This document shows, piece after piece, positions 10,331 through 19,452 of a stretch of 36,218 nucleotides of DNA. The notes under the pieces were generated by a model that was not told the DNA's origin, did no database searches, and saw only the letters and a list, made by a program, of their open reading frames with translations. This DNA comes from Stereocaulon alpinum (taxonomy: Eukaryota > Ascomycota > Lecanoromycetes > Lecanorales > Stereocaulaceae), in assembly GCA_018257865.1 (NCBI GenBank), contig JAEUBA010000165.1, positions 1-36,218 on the forward strand, given 5' to 3'. The position numbers and the translations under genes were made by a program. How positions within the stretch are numbered: position 1 is the first letter of the stretch; each line of letters opens with the position of its first letter.

Positions 10331-10483
10331 TATCAACCCGGTAACTGTGGGCGCAGTTACCGCTGAACCCCTAAGGGCAAAACTCAAAATGTTCGGTGCT
10401 TGCCAGGGCGACACTATTAGACTCTATATAGCTTAGTGGTCCGGGGGTGCGGTGTACCCGCGGTATACCCCGGAGCCCTGACA
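10331..10483. repeat. 3' LTR of element 2
   Basis: 153 bp, ends CCCTGACA at 10483 and is followed by the target duplication GTTTG (10484-10488). The first TG reads TA here, while the 5' copy keeps TG. Just upstream, GCACCGAACAT (10317-10327) is the reverse complement of ATGTTCGGTGC inside the LTR (10389-10399). Confidence 0.8.
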
Positions 10484-10490
10484 GTTTGGC

Positions 10491-10496
10491 TATAAA
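10491..10496 (+). promoter_or_regulatory. TATA-box-like site
   Basis: TATAAA, 128 bp upstream of the ATG at 10624 and only two bases after the right target duplication of element 2. It could be the core promoter of the 600-aa gene, which would place the element where the upstream control region should be. Confidence 0.4.
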
Positions 10497-10623
10497 TGAT
10501 CTGGGTAGCCTAGCTTTCAAGAACCTCAATACCATGCTCTTCTCTATCTAAGCATTCAACAATTCTTGACCTTTGCTACTAGTGATCATTCTTCGCTAGC
10601 CTTTACTTAAGAATTCATCACTC

Positions 10624-12426
10624 ATGTACTCAACTTTTCAAATGAAGGCTTTGATTATCTTAGCCTTATTCTCCGTCTGTTCGCTTGCTGCTGGACTAGG
10701 GATAGGAACACAGTGTTGCTATCTGGCGCTGGAAGTATACAACCAGGGTACTCTGCTACTCCCACCTAACAACTATACATGCGGTCAAACGTACGCCGAA
10801 GGCAAGCAGCCGGCTCCCGATCTCTTAGTTCCGACCTCGTGGGTTGAGCAACATTGCCCGGGGTATACGCGAACACCATCAAGCGACACGAGTGGGTGGG
10901 CAATGCCCCTCATTCAGTACATCTTACCGGCGGTCATTTTCAGTATGACAATACCCCGACGCTTGGTTCTTAGGCCTCCTAAATGGTGTTTCGATTTTCA
11001 TCTAAATCATCTCAATGACTGGCTCCAGGCCTTGCTGTCTCTAGTCTTCGCAGGCCTCATCATCATTATTGATACCACTCTGTGGGTGTTCACGATTATG
11101 ATAGCTCCAGGACCCTCCATCTTCAGTGGGCTTCTGGAAGTCGTTTTAGATTTCAGCATCATACGTTATCTAGAAGGCTCTTATCTGCGTCGCGGCAGGC
11201 AACAGTCCCAGAATCTCACTAAGCGTCAACGAGTCCAGCTTCTAATCGCAGTCACGAACGGAAACCAGGCTATAGAAGGGATCCCGGCCGACCCCCAGAT
11301 CGAGTTGGAGCGTGTTTTAGATATTGATGAGCGACCAGAGGAGACAGAGGTCCACTTGCGCGCCATGCTAGACTGTCAGTATCCTTTCGGAGCTGGTGTT
11401 GGTGCTCCAATATTGCTCTATATCGGTTCCTTCATTTATAACCTTGCGACTCTCCACTCTGCCACAGGGGATCACGATACGGCTGTAGCACTCGCTTTCG
11501 GCATCTGGTGGATGAACATAGTCCATGTTGCAGCCATCAGCGCATGTCTGCTAGCCAGCAACAATCCTAGCACAGCGGCAGCGATAGTGAAGATGCGAAG
11601 GATCAAGGTCAACTTCCGGCAACGGCTCGGCTATGCTGATCAACACTCCGAGATGGAAGACAGAATCGAAGCACGATTGGAAGCATGGTCTAGACTGTCG
11701 CCGAGCTACCGTGCAAGGTACGAGCCCGTGTCGATGTGGAACAGGGGAAAGAGCAAGGCCAGCTGGCTTCGAAGGACTGAAGCATGGAAACAACCTTGGT
11801 TCCGCGAGAGGATCGAATTGACACTACAGGGCTGGATTTGCCTTACCTTCGTGGCCTTCCTCCTCATCCTTTTCCCTTGTGCGCTGGCGTTTTGGATTGA
11901 ATATACAACACTAGCGGTTGGGATAGGCTGCCGTGCTCTGATCATACTACTCTATACAGGTGCTCAGTTCATCCTCGTCGTTTTGTCAGGGTGGAGTCAT
12001 TTCAAGGTTGCCCATGATGAGAACTACTGGGAACGCCACCCTTGGCCTTCCGGACTCAGAAAAAGATGGCTCGGAGTGTTGGTTTTAGTCCTCGTACTGG
12101 CGCCTGCTTGGCTCTTCGCCATGTTCACTACGTTCGCAGGCACGCTCATGCAGATCACTGGCATTCTCGAGAATTACTGGTGCGCCTCCAATTTTGTCGA
12201 TGAGACAATCTCCCTTGCTAGCGATACCAAGGATGACAGGCTGTCAAGTTGGCAATGGAGCAGAGCTGGATATATCGCTCTCATCTTCCTAGCTTGTGTA
12301 ACGTACCTGGGATGGTGGTGTCAGCGGTACCTTCGTGAGAAATTCATTGAAAGAGTCAAGAATCTCAACGACGAAATACCCGATCAACACCCCAATGGGC
12401 AGGAGATCGAGCTTCGCGATGCTTAG
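10624..12426 (+). CDS. Multipass membrane protein, 600 aa, unknown function
   Basis: A single intronless frame from ATG 10624. Residues 7-23 are hydrophobic and end in a small-residue stretch, a likely signal peptide or anchor (M7 is an alternative start). An N-terminal luminal/extracellular loop with several Cys (31, 32, 53, 78) follows. Further hydrophobic spans lie near residues 95-112, 133-160, 163-180, 262-280, 286-312, 398-418, 425-455, 481-508 and 553-573. The charged stretch around residues 185-250 and a basic, helical loop at about 322-395 would be cytosolic. The C-terminus is acidic and hydrophilic. I recognise the general type (fungal-specific polytopic proteins near the plasma membrane) but no named family, so no function is assigned. 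It is the first gene beyond the repeat block. Confidence 0.8.
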   Translation: MYSTFQMKALIILALFSVCSLAAGLGIGTQCCYLALEVYNQGTLLLPPNNYTCGQTYAEGKQPAPDLLVPTSWVEQHCPGYTRTPSSDTSGWAMPLIQYILPAVIFSMTIPRRLVLRPPKWCFDFHLNHLNDWLQALLSLVFAGLIIIIDTTLWVFTIMIAPGPSIFSGLLEVVLDFSIIRYLEGSYLRRGRQQSQNLTKRQRVQLLIAVTNGNQAIEGIPADPQIELERVLDIDERPEETEVHLRAMLDCQYPFGAGVGAPILLYIGSFIYNLATLHSATGDHDTAVALAFGIWWMNIVHVAAISACLLASNNPSTAAAIVKMRRIKVNFRQRLGYADQHSEMEDRIEARLEAWSRLSPSYRARYEPVSMWNRGKSKASWLRRTEAWKQPWFRERIELTLQGWICLTFVAFLLILFPCALAFWIEYTTLAVGIGCRALIILLYTGAQFILVVLSGWSHFKVAHDENYWERHPWPSGLRKRWLGVLVLVLVLAPAWLFAMFTTFAGTLMQITGILENYWCASNFVDETISLASDTKDDRLSSWQWSRAGYIALIFLACVTYLGWWCQRYLREKFIERVKNLNDEIPDQHPNGQEIELRDA

Positions 12427-12714
12427 CCACCTCAGTACGAAAATGAGGAAGCCTGACAATCTTATATTGTATGGCAGTAACATGAGTGGGTGTAAAATTC
12501 CTTTCGAGACACGAGCAATTAAATCCTACACTCTGATGGCACATCAAGTTTCACAAGCTCCAGATTTGAGTTCAAGGTGTAATGCATGTTTCTCATGTAG
12601 AACATAGAGCACTAATTGCTAACTAGCTGGCCACGAATCAGCACTCATCGATCCTGTCTATAGAGTACAAGGCCCTCGAAGGCCTTAGCTTTGAGCCTCG
12701 GAAGGAGGCAAGTC
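12427..12714. other. Convergent 3' intergenic region
   Basis: 288 bp between the stops of two convergent genes. Small open frames on both strands here have no recognisable content. No other feature seen. Confidence 0.6.
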
Positions 12715-13389
12715 CTATGAATCCGGTTTCTGGGTAAGACTCTCGATTCGGCCTTGATCATTACCCGTTACACTCGATTTCGAGCCAGGCACACTTTTCT
12801 CTTCTAGCTCATTACCCTGACCCTCCTGCTCACTCTGCTCCACCTGCTCCTCGTTTTCATCAGCCACAATTCCACTCCCAAAAAGCCGATCAAGCCTCTT
12901 CTCTCGATCCCAGACTCTTCGTCCTGCCTCATCTCCCTTCCGCCGGAAATACACAATCCGGTGCTGCGGGATCCATTCTTCATCGGTGACATCTCCTCCA
13001 CCTTTCCAAGAAGCCACATCCATTTCCATCAATTCGGGTGCATGCCGGTCGTGATAGCCGACAATAAAGTCAGCTTCGTTGAGAGCTGGATCATGGCGGA
13101 TGCGGGAAAGAATGTCCTTTGCTGGTCGTAGAAAGGGCTTAGAATCCAAAGTTTGGTGTGCTGTTCTTCGAGCTTTCTTCGCGCGAGATCTGGGGACTGC
13201 TGGTTTTCCCTTTGGAGAAAGTGAAGAGTCTGAGGATATGTCATCGTTGTCGCTTTCTTCGGCTGGTTGGGAATGAGTGGTCTGCAAAGGCACCATATCG
13301 TCATTGTCTTGGCTTTGGGGCACTACTCGCATGTTTGCTAAAGAGAATTCTGATTCTGCGATATCACGTGATTCTCCGTGGGAAGCCAT
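12715..13389 (-). CDS. MJ1316/DUF504 RNA-end-recognition domain protein
   Basis: 224 aa from the ATG at 13389; an upstream in-frame TTG extension is not needed. Residues 20-80 are acidic and Ser-rich with a basic patch (KKARR) at 71-75. Residues about 87-171 match the DUF504/MJ1316 domain: an AKDILSRIRHD helix, the FIVGYHDRH segment, and the IVYFRRKGDEAGRRVWDR block. This domain is proposed to recognise RNA cyclic-phosphate or related ends and is found alone in fungi and fused to other domains in animals. The tail is Glu/Gln-rich and low-complexity. It shares a roughly 580-bp promoter region with the divergent RBM5-like splicing gene. The domain assignment is firm; the cellular role is unknown. 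Confidence 0.8.
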   Translation of the reverse strand: MASHGESRDIAESEFSLANMRVVPQSQDNDDMVPLQTTHSQPAEESDNDDISSDSSLSPKGKPAVPRSRAKKARRTAHQTLDSKPFLRPAKDILSRIRHDPALNEADFIVGYHDRHAPELMEMDVASWKGGGDVTDEEWIPQHRIVYFRRKGDEAGRRVWDREKRLDRLFGSGIVADENEEQVEQSEQEGQGNELEEKSVPGSKSSVTGNDQGRIESLTQKPDS

Positions 13390-13965
13390 GTCCAGGTAGC
13401 AGGTGGGCAGTCCTATTAGCTTGTAGGGGAAGACAATGAGAAGTGTATTGGTTGCGGTAGTTGCACAGTGACAATTCAAAAAAAAGGGCTGGTCTTCGAT
13501 AAATTCAAATATGCCAGATCAGCAGAGAGGGATAGGTTGAGTGGTAGCAGTGGACTGATGGTAAGCTGATCCTAAATTGAGTCATACCACACAGCCACGA
13601 CCAATGAAGGAGTTTGTGACATTGCAACGAGCGGCAGGAGCATGACCCACGATCGCAGTGACCAAACTATGCTATCTTGCACTTCCTCCATTCAAAGTTC
13701 TTCCTCTAAGCATCGCTGAAAATTATCGAACCTTAGGCTTCAATGAGGTACCTCAAGTCATTCCCCCAGGCAAGTCCGAGGCTTTAATTCGGAAATCCGC
13801 CGCCGCTAGTGAGCGCTAGCTTTGGCAACCACGAGTCGACCTACACTCCAACCTTTCATTCTATTCACTCGCAAAATCTCCTGATACCTTTAAACGCACT
13901 ATAAGCTTTTGCAGTCAGCAAGTGAAAGCCTGCAGCAGCATCGAGCATGCACTTCCAGCTCCATC
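13390..13965. promoter_or_regulatory. Divergent promoter region
   Basis: 576 bp between the starts of the DUF504 gene (-) and the RBM5-like gene (+). No second gene fits. The stretch just before 13966 contains pyrimidine/CA-rich leader sequence. I see no decisive operator. Confidence 0.45.
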
Positions 13966-16668
13966 ATGTCTTCAAATCGCTACTCCAGAGAGCCTGTCTA
14001 CCAGCGCCCTTACGCCCCGCAGCAGCGCAGCGATAGTCGAGACAGGAGAATGTACCAAGACCGATACCCTAGATCATATTCAAGGGATCCATATAGGCGG
14101 AACCAATCGCCACGCGAACGATACACGTCTCCGCCACATGGTAAACCATAAGAGGACATTCACATCGCTCAGCATGCGCGTCTGCTAATGATAGTTTTGG
14201 AAAGACCGACATAGGGATTCACATAGTGGTGAAGACGAATTCGAAATCAAAGGCGCTTCTGTTCGCAAGGAGAGAGACATGAGGGTACCACGAGGCGATC
14301 ACGAGGGCTACGATGACCATCGAAGAGGCCGCTCGCCATCTACAAGGGGAAGTGAAAGAAGGACGTATCGTGACAGAGATCACGAAAGCTACAGATCTCC
14401 GAGCTATGATAGCCGCAGCCGAAGTCGAAGCCCAAGCCGAAGCCGAAGTCCGCAAAGAGATCGATCACCATATTATGGAGGTCCCCCTAGCAGAGAAGTG
14501 ATAATGGAAGGACTCATGCTCGAAATGACAGAGGAAGACGTTGGCCACCCCTCCCCATGAAACCTCGATCCTCACCATTACAGTCTTGAGACTACAAGAG
14601 CCTAAGTGTGAAACAAATACCTATTCGAACTCTGGCTAAGACGTGAAATATTCGTGGTCACACAGATCTCGAAGGAGCTGAAGCAGTACCACCATGTTGA
14701 GAAGCTCGATGACGTTCGAGTAATTAAAGATCGACAAACTAGTACGTCTAGTGGCCAGACTCGCTTTGCAGACCTGTTCTTACTAGATGATAGAAGTGTC
14801 TCGAGGCTTTGGCTTCCTAAGATTTGCGACTTTGGAGGAGTCGAAGGCTTTCGTGGAGCGCAATTATCCAATGATCTACCTCTATGGAAATAGTTCGACA
14901 GATAATGACAATGAAGCAGCCAAAGTCCGAATTGCTTATAGTCGTGAGAGGGATGATCGTCCTCGAGGTGACAAGCCCGATGGCGAATGGACCTGCAAAA
15001 TCGTATGATCCACGCTGTCTGTCCCATGGTCGCATTACTAACTATCTGTTAGTGCACCTTCGTCAACTTCCCCGGGCGAATCAAGTGTCATAGATGTCAG
15101 ACACCGCAGATTGGTACGTCATATGCAGCGAGACCGGCGTTAAGTGACCCTAATATTCTCAGATATGGCAGGTTATGGTCAGGCAGCGGCAGCCAAACCC
15201 CAATACCTTAACAGTGGCGACAGCGATGCTTCACCAAACGGCGCCCCTTCACAATTTCTACTCCTACGGGGACTGGAGCCCACAGTGACAGAAGACTTAC
15301 TCGCTAAAAGAGTAGCTAAGCTTTACAAACCAGGTCGCAGGTCATCACCCCCTGCTGCCTCATCAGCGAAAAAGAGTAATGCGAAGGTTGCCTCAACTAC
15401 GGGAGATGCGAACCTTGGTGCGAAAGATGGGAGCCTTCGGAGAGTTCTACTAGTCCGAGACAGACGCAGCAACGAAAGCTGGCGCTATGGCTTTGCGGAA
15501 TTTGCGACTATTGACGTAAGTTTTGCGAACTTAAAGGTCGCCAGTATCTCGCTGACAGTATGGAAAGGACGCTTCAGCAGCTCTCACACGCTACAATTCT
15601 TTCGAGAGATTCACGATCTCTTCGAAGCCTGTCACAGCTGATTATATCCACGCGGGTGTCTTCGTCCCTGAGTTTAACATGACAGATGGCACGGACCGTT
15701 TCAACTTTAGTCCACTTGGCAACTCAGCTACCAGGCTCGCTTATTGGGACAAAGAAGCTTGGGCAAGCGAGTTGATTGTGTCTACAGGGTCGCCCAAAGC
15801 GGGTCTCAGTTCTGGCGAGGGACAAACTCGCTCCGCCGCCAATCAAGCAGCCGCTGCCGCCGAGAATGAAGGTCTTTTGCAACCTGGGAGGGAGGCAGAG
15901 GCCAGGGCGAAGAAAAGGAAAGCAGAGGCCAGCGCTGTCACGAAGCAGAAAAAGACCGCACCGGCACATTTACAATTTTGGAGTAACCGCCATGCAGAGC
16001 TTCATGGCGTAAAGCCGGACGCATCCGCAGACAATGAGCACGAGTCAAAAACAACATCGGAGAAGAGCAGCGATGTCAAACCGGGCAGCCCGCCGTCGAG
16101 ATCTTATGCCGACCTGACGAAGAAATGCTGCTACCTTTGCTCTCGCCAATTCAAGACGGATGCCGAGGTCAACAAACACGAGCGACTCAGCGACCTCCAC
16201 CAGGACAACCTCAAGAAGGAAGATCTAGTCTCCAAAGCCCAAGCCAAAATGGCAAAAGCAGGCATTGCTACAACAACATCCGCAGACGACGCCTCTGAAT
16301 ACCGTGACCGAGCTAAGGAAAGACGAGCAGCTTTCGGCGGGTCTAAGAAGATATCTCTACCTATGAAGAAGTCCGCTACCCAGCCTGAAGAAGATCCCGA
16401 CGACGAGCCAGCTCCTGCGCCGTCGAAAGGTGCTTCGTTACTGGGCAAGATGGGTTGGTCAGCCGGCGAGGGACTGGGAGCTCAGGGTACTGGAATGACT
16501 GCGCCAATAGCCACGGACATGTACGTGCAGGGTGTGGGCTTGGGAGCTCAGGGTGGGAAGATTGGTGATGCAGTTGATGAGGCGGAGAGGAATACGAAGG
16601 GGGGCTACGGGGAGTTTCTTGAGAGGACGAAGGATAAGGCTAAGGAGAGGTTTGAGAGGATGAGTTGA
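13966..16668 (+). CDS. RBM5/RBM10-like splicing factor (RRM, RanBP2 zinc finger, RRM, C2H2, G-patch)
   Basis: Seven exons: 13966-14140, 14205-14539, 14666-14741, 14794-15002, 15053-15113, 15163-15515, 15559-16668, giving 772 aa. In order: an Arg/Ser-rich N-terminus (to about 150), RRM1 (about 155-240, RNP1-like SRGFGFLRF across exon 4), a RanBP2-type zinc finger (about 259-281, W-x-C-x2-C split by intron 4, then NF...C-x2-C), RRM2 (about 315-440) with a low-complexity insertion, a C2H2 finger (about 594-617, CYLCSRQF) and a G-patch (about 693-739, LLGKMGW...GEGLG). This is the domain order of metazoan RBM5/6/10, alternative-splicing regulators of the early spliceosome; the OCRE repeat was not seen. 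Intron 1 requires an AAG acceptor at 14204, with a TGCTAATG branch region 15-18 nt upstream. Intron 6 is only 43 bp. Confidence 0.9.
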
Positions 16669-17194
16669 TGTGGTTCATGGGATTCATGAGGTGCAGGATG
16701 ATGTTTGAAAAAGCTATAATGGATGCGTTTCGGATTATGTTTGCGTTGAGCGACACGTTAATATGTCCTACTCCGATAGATAATATAGATTGCTCTCACG
16801 TGAGCTTTCTACATCTGAGCTTCAATGCTAGCCATGTTAAAACCGCACGAGTGACCAAGGAGATTCGAATGCGGATGGCAGAAAGGAGGATAGGTGCGAG
16901 GAGCTTGACTGCGATTCCCAGGGATGATTGGAGCGAAACGTGTGCTGCTATATGGGGTACTGTTCCGGAGCTAGAAACCTGTTGTGCAAGGAGAAGGAGC
17001 CAACTTTCACTCTTTAAAGCGGCTACCGTGGACCACATGCAGCAGCATGGAAGGCAAGTGACTAGAGAACAGCGCCAAGTCGCTGAGCTGCGAGTTGTAA
17101 ATGCACAATACACATAGATTGCCCACCCCCGCCGTCCTAGAATGCATCCCTCCCCAAGTAAAAATCTACAACACACCACCCCACCCTACCCCCC
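16669..17194. other. Intergenic between convergent genes
   Basis: 526 bp holding the 3' ends of the RBM5-like and TMEM205-like genes. A 150-codon open frame on the plus strand (16665-17117) overlaps the stop of the RBM5-like gene and has no domain-like pattern. I regard it as chance. Confidence 0.5.
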
Positions 17195-17820
17195 TCACTG
17201 CACCCTCTCCGCCAGCAAGACCCCATACCAAACCGCGACCCCCAAACTAACCAAATTCGTCACCGCACTAGCCCCATGCATCCTCCCAAACACCCGATTC
17301 AACCTCTCCATCTCCTTACTCTTAGGCCCCGCATCAAAATACTTCTTCCCGTCCCTCGTCTCCTGATGTTTGCGCTCCTTCATGAGCCGCGTCGTCGTGG
17401 GGCCAATGTAGATCCAATTCAGCGCGTTGAGGACGAGCATGGTTGATAGGGGGAGGAGGACGGTGAGGCGGTTTTGGGGCTCGAGGACGCCGCTTATGCC
17501 GTTGCTTTCTGTTTTAGCGCCTAGGGGGGAGAGGGTGCGGAGGGCGGGGTATGTTAGGGCTAGGAGGGCGGGGAGGGCGGTTTGGATGCCGAAGTAGATT
17601 GGTAGGAGGGCGGATTGGAGGGTGGCGAATTGGGCGCGGGGGAGGGCGCGGTAGGATATTGCGGCGTTTATGAAGGATTGGTAGAGGGAGGAGCCGAGGA
17701 GGGTGCCGTAGCTGGGGTAGGGGAGGGTGGTTAGTGGGGTGTGGATTGGAGGGGATGGGTAGGGTGGGACCTGAGGATGTGGTAGGGAGCGGGGCTCCAG
17801 AGGAGGGAGAGATCTGGCAT
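17195..17820 (-). CDS. TMEM205/DUF4149-like membrane protein
   Basis: Two exons on the minus strand, 17820-17771 and 17711-17195, joined across a 59-bp intron (GTCCCA...CCCCAG with a perfect CACTAAC branch site), giving 188 aa. The start MPDLSLLWSPAPYHIL is followed by GTLLGSSLYQSFINA, the GxxxxQxFxxx pattern of DUF4149. Then come a hydrophobic segment ending in IYFGIQTALPALLALTY, a span at LVLNALNWIYIGPTT, the conserved basic KERKHQETRDGKKYFD region, and a last span near the C-terminus. Four transmembrane helices and about 190 residues are typical of fungal members. TMEM205-like proteins are small polytopic proteins of endomembranes; the fungal role is not established. Confidence 0.85.
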
Positions 17821-18214
17821 TTTGGTGGTGGTTGAGAGGATCTTCGGCGGTAAGGAGAGGATGGGAGTAGAGAAGTATTGGAGGTTGGAGATGTAGTTGA
17901 GTGTAGATGTGCCTCAGAGTTCGGATGGGAGATAGTATTGGGACTAGCGGGGAGCGATGATATCAATACCTATGCGCGTCGCGCCAACAGACGCTGTTAG
18001 AGTAGTGACTAAAACGGAATAATTTCCGCTTGTTCTGGATTTATCATCAGCATTGTCGTTAAACATTAGTCGTCAGTGGTGTCATCCAATTTCTTGACAA
18101 CGATAAAGGAATGTCACCCCTCGAACCCCACCGATACTTTTATATACGTACACATCATGACAACATCAACAAATGTAATATATTCACACTCATGATTGCT
18201 CACTCCTCTTCTCT
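17821..18214. other. Intergenic: 5' region of the TMEM205-like gene and 3' region of the dioxygenase-fold gene
   Basis: 394 bp. The part next to 17821 would be the leader and promoter of the minus-strand TMEM205-like gene. No separate gene is supported. Confidence 0.4.
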
Positions 18215-19452
18215 TCACTGCATAAATGTAGGCGGCAAATCAGGACCCCAAATGTAAAGGCCATCAGGTGAAGCAACCTCTCTGTTGATGGGAGTCTCGC
18301 AATTGACAAGATCGCCATCAACGTAGTGTTCCAGTATGAATTTCGAAGTGTCAAACCTGCCAGACATCAATAACTGCCACACCGAATACACTCCCTCGAA
18401 CAAATCCTAACGGCTTACCAATAATCAAATATTTGACTTCCCAGAATATGTCTGCCCACACCCCAACAATTTTCATACCCCTGCTTCGTCAACCAATCGT
18501 GGCCAATGACTTGGGTGTCGAAATCGAAGACTTCGAAAGACGAGTGATGGACGTGGGACTTGGGGCCTGAGAAGATGAAGAAGCAGTGGTGATCGACGAA
18601 TTCGAGGCCGCGGTCTAGATGCATGAATGTCGTGATGTCGCGGCCGTCTGGGGTGTACAGGAGCTTCGGAGTAACGTCAGTGAATTGGCAAGGAGGTAAG
18701 GGCTGAGAGATGTATTCACGTCCGAAGGTTTGAAGTTGAAGTGCTTGGTCCAGAAAGCTAACGATTCCGCAAAGTTGGTAACGCACATGCCGAAATGCCC
18801 TAGCTTGTGGACTTCAGCTGGGCCTTGAGGACAGTCAGCAGACACCCTTCTAACAAGATCTGTTATTGCAGTACCAACCCTTCTGAAACCGCTGAACTTG
18901 ATTGACGGGTCGATGTTTCTGGTTCGGCTACATTCAAAATATCAGCCCATCCCTTCCCCAAACCCAGAACCATCAACAAGAGTAGATACCTACGAAATTA
19001 AAAGCCCGCTCCTCGTACTCCTCCGTCATTTCCCTCTGCGTCTGCCCATACACAAGATGCATAGGAAACCCATCCACCGGATCTTTAACAGTAACCCACT
19101 CCCCACCGCCCGGCGCATCAGCCAATGTGTAAATCTTACTCGCATTCGGCACCACCCTAGTTGCAGTCTCCAGATCTTTCCTCGACTCTACTACGAAGGC
19201 TGCGCCGCCGAATTCATCGTCTAGGCCTTTTGAAGAGCAGTAGAGCCAGGGTTCGGTGCCGTAGCCGCGGTAGTAGATCTTCTCATTGGGCTGGCCTGCA
19301 TTTAGGCGTTTGACTTCTGTAAAGCCAAAGTCCTGGAGGAAGCTGTGTGCGCGGTCGAAGCCTTTGTGCGTATAGTAGACGTGCCCTATGCGGACTAGTT
19401 GGATCTGATCTGGGTCTGGGGAGGTTGGGGTTGTATTTGCTGGGGGGGACAT
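18215..19452 (-). CDS. Glyoxalase/extradiol dioxygenase-fold (VOC) protein; one junction unresolved
   Basis: Minus strand. Exon A runs from ATG 19452 to about 19008; later exons are about 18936-18875, 18823-18720, 18663-18419 and 18356-18215. The N-terminal half is a first VOC module (VRIGHVYYTHKGFDRA...). The second half holds the metal site of type I extradiol-dioxygenase-like proteins: His in KLGHFGM, His in the SHVHHSSFEV segment and Glu in ILEHYVDGD. Such proteins bind Fe(II) or another divalent metal and cleave catechol-type rings, though many fungal members are uncharacterised. The last three introns are in phase (62, 56 and 51 bp; two use AAG acceptors after CTGAC branch sites). The first is not: the donors after AFNF leave phase 0 or 1, whereas the TGTAG acceptor with a CTGAT branch needs phase 2. 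Either an indel or an unusual splice is present. Confidence 0.7.

Larger units (their letters stand above)
9447..10483. mobile_element. TRIM-like miniature LTR element 2 (1037 bp, 153-bp LTRs)
   Basis: Direct repeats at 9447-9599 and 10331-10483 (constant offset 884) enclose 731 bp. Reconciling the two copies gives LTR ends TGTCA and TGACA, a perfect 5-base inverted terminus. GTTTG flanks both sides (9442-9446 and 10484-10488). The LTRs differ at six positions. Four of these, at 9448, 9450, 9596 and 9598, are CpA/TpG versus TpA, i.e. RIP-type. The interior is made largely of GC-rich tandem repeats and has no coding capacity I can recognise. It lies 171 bp from element 1 and has the same post-LTR motif, so the two probably use the same priming mode. 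Confidence 0.85.

Noticed and set aside
9563..10414. Short frames inside element 2 on both strands
   Set aside because: They overlap LTR and minisatellite sequence and have no domain or consistent start.
16665..17117. 150-codon plus-strand frame after the RBM5-like gene
   Set aside because: Overlaps the stop codon of that gene and the 3' regions of two genes, with no recognisable pattern.
17514..17966. 150-codon Pro-rich minus-strand frame
   Set aside because: Shadow of the TMEM205-like gene in another frame; the real gene is the frame with the spliced MPDLSLL start.
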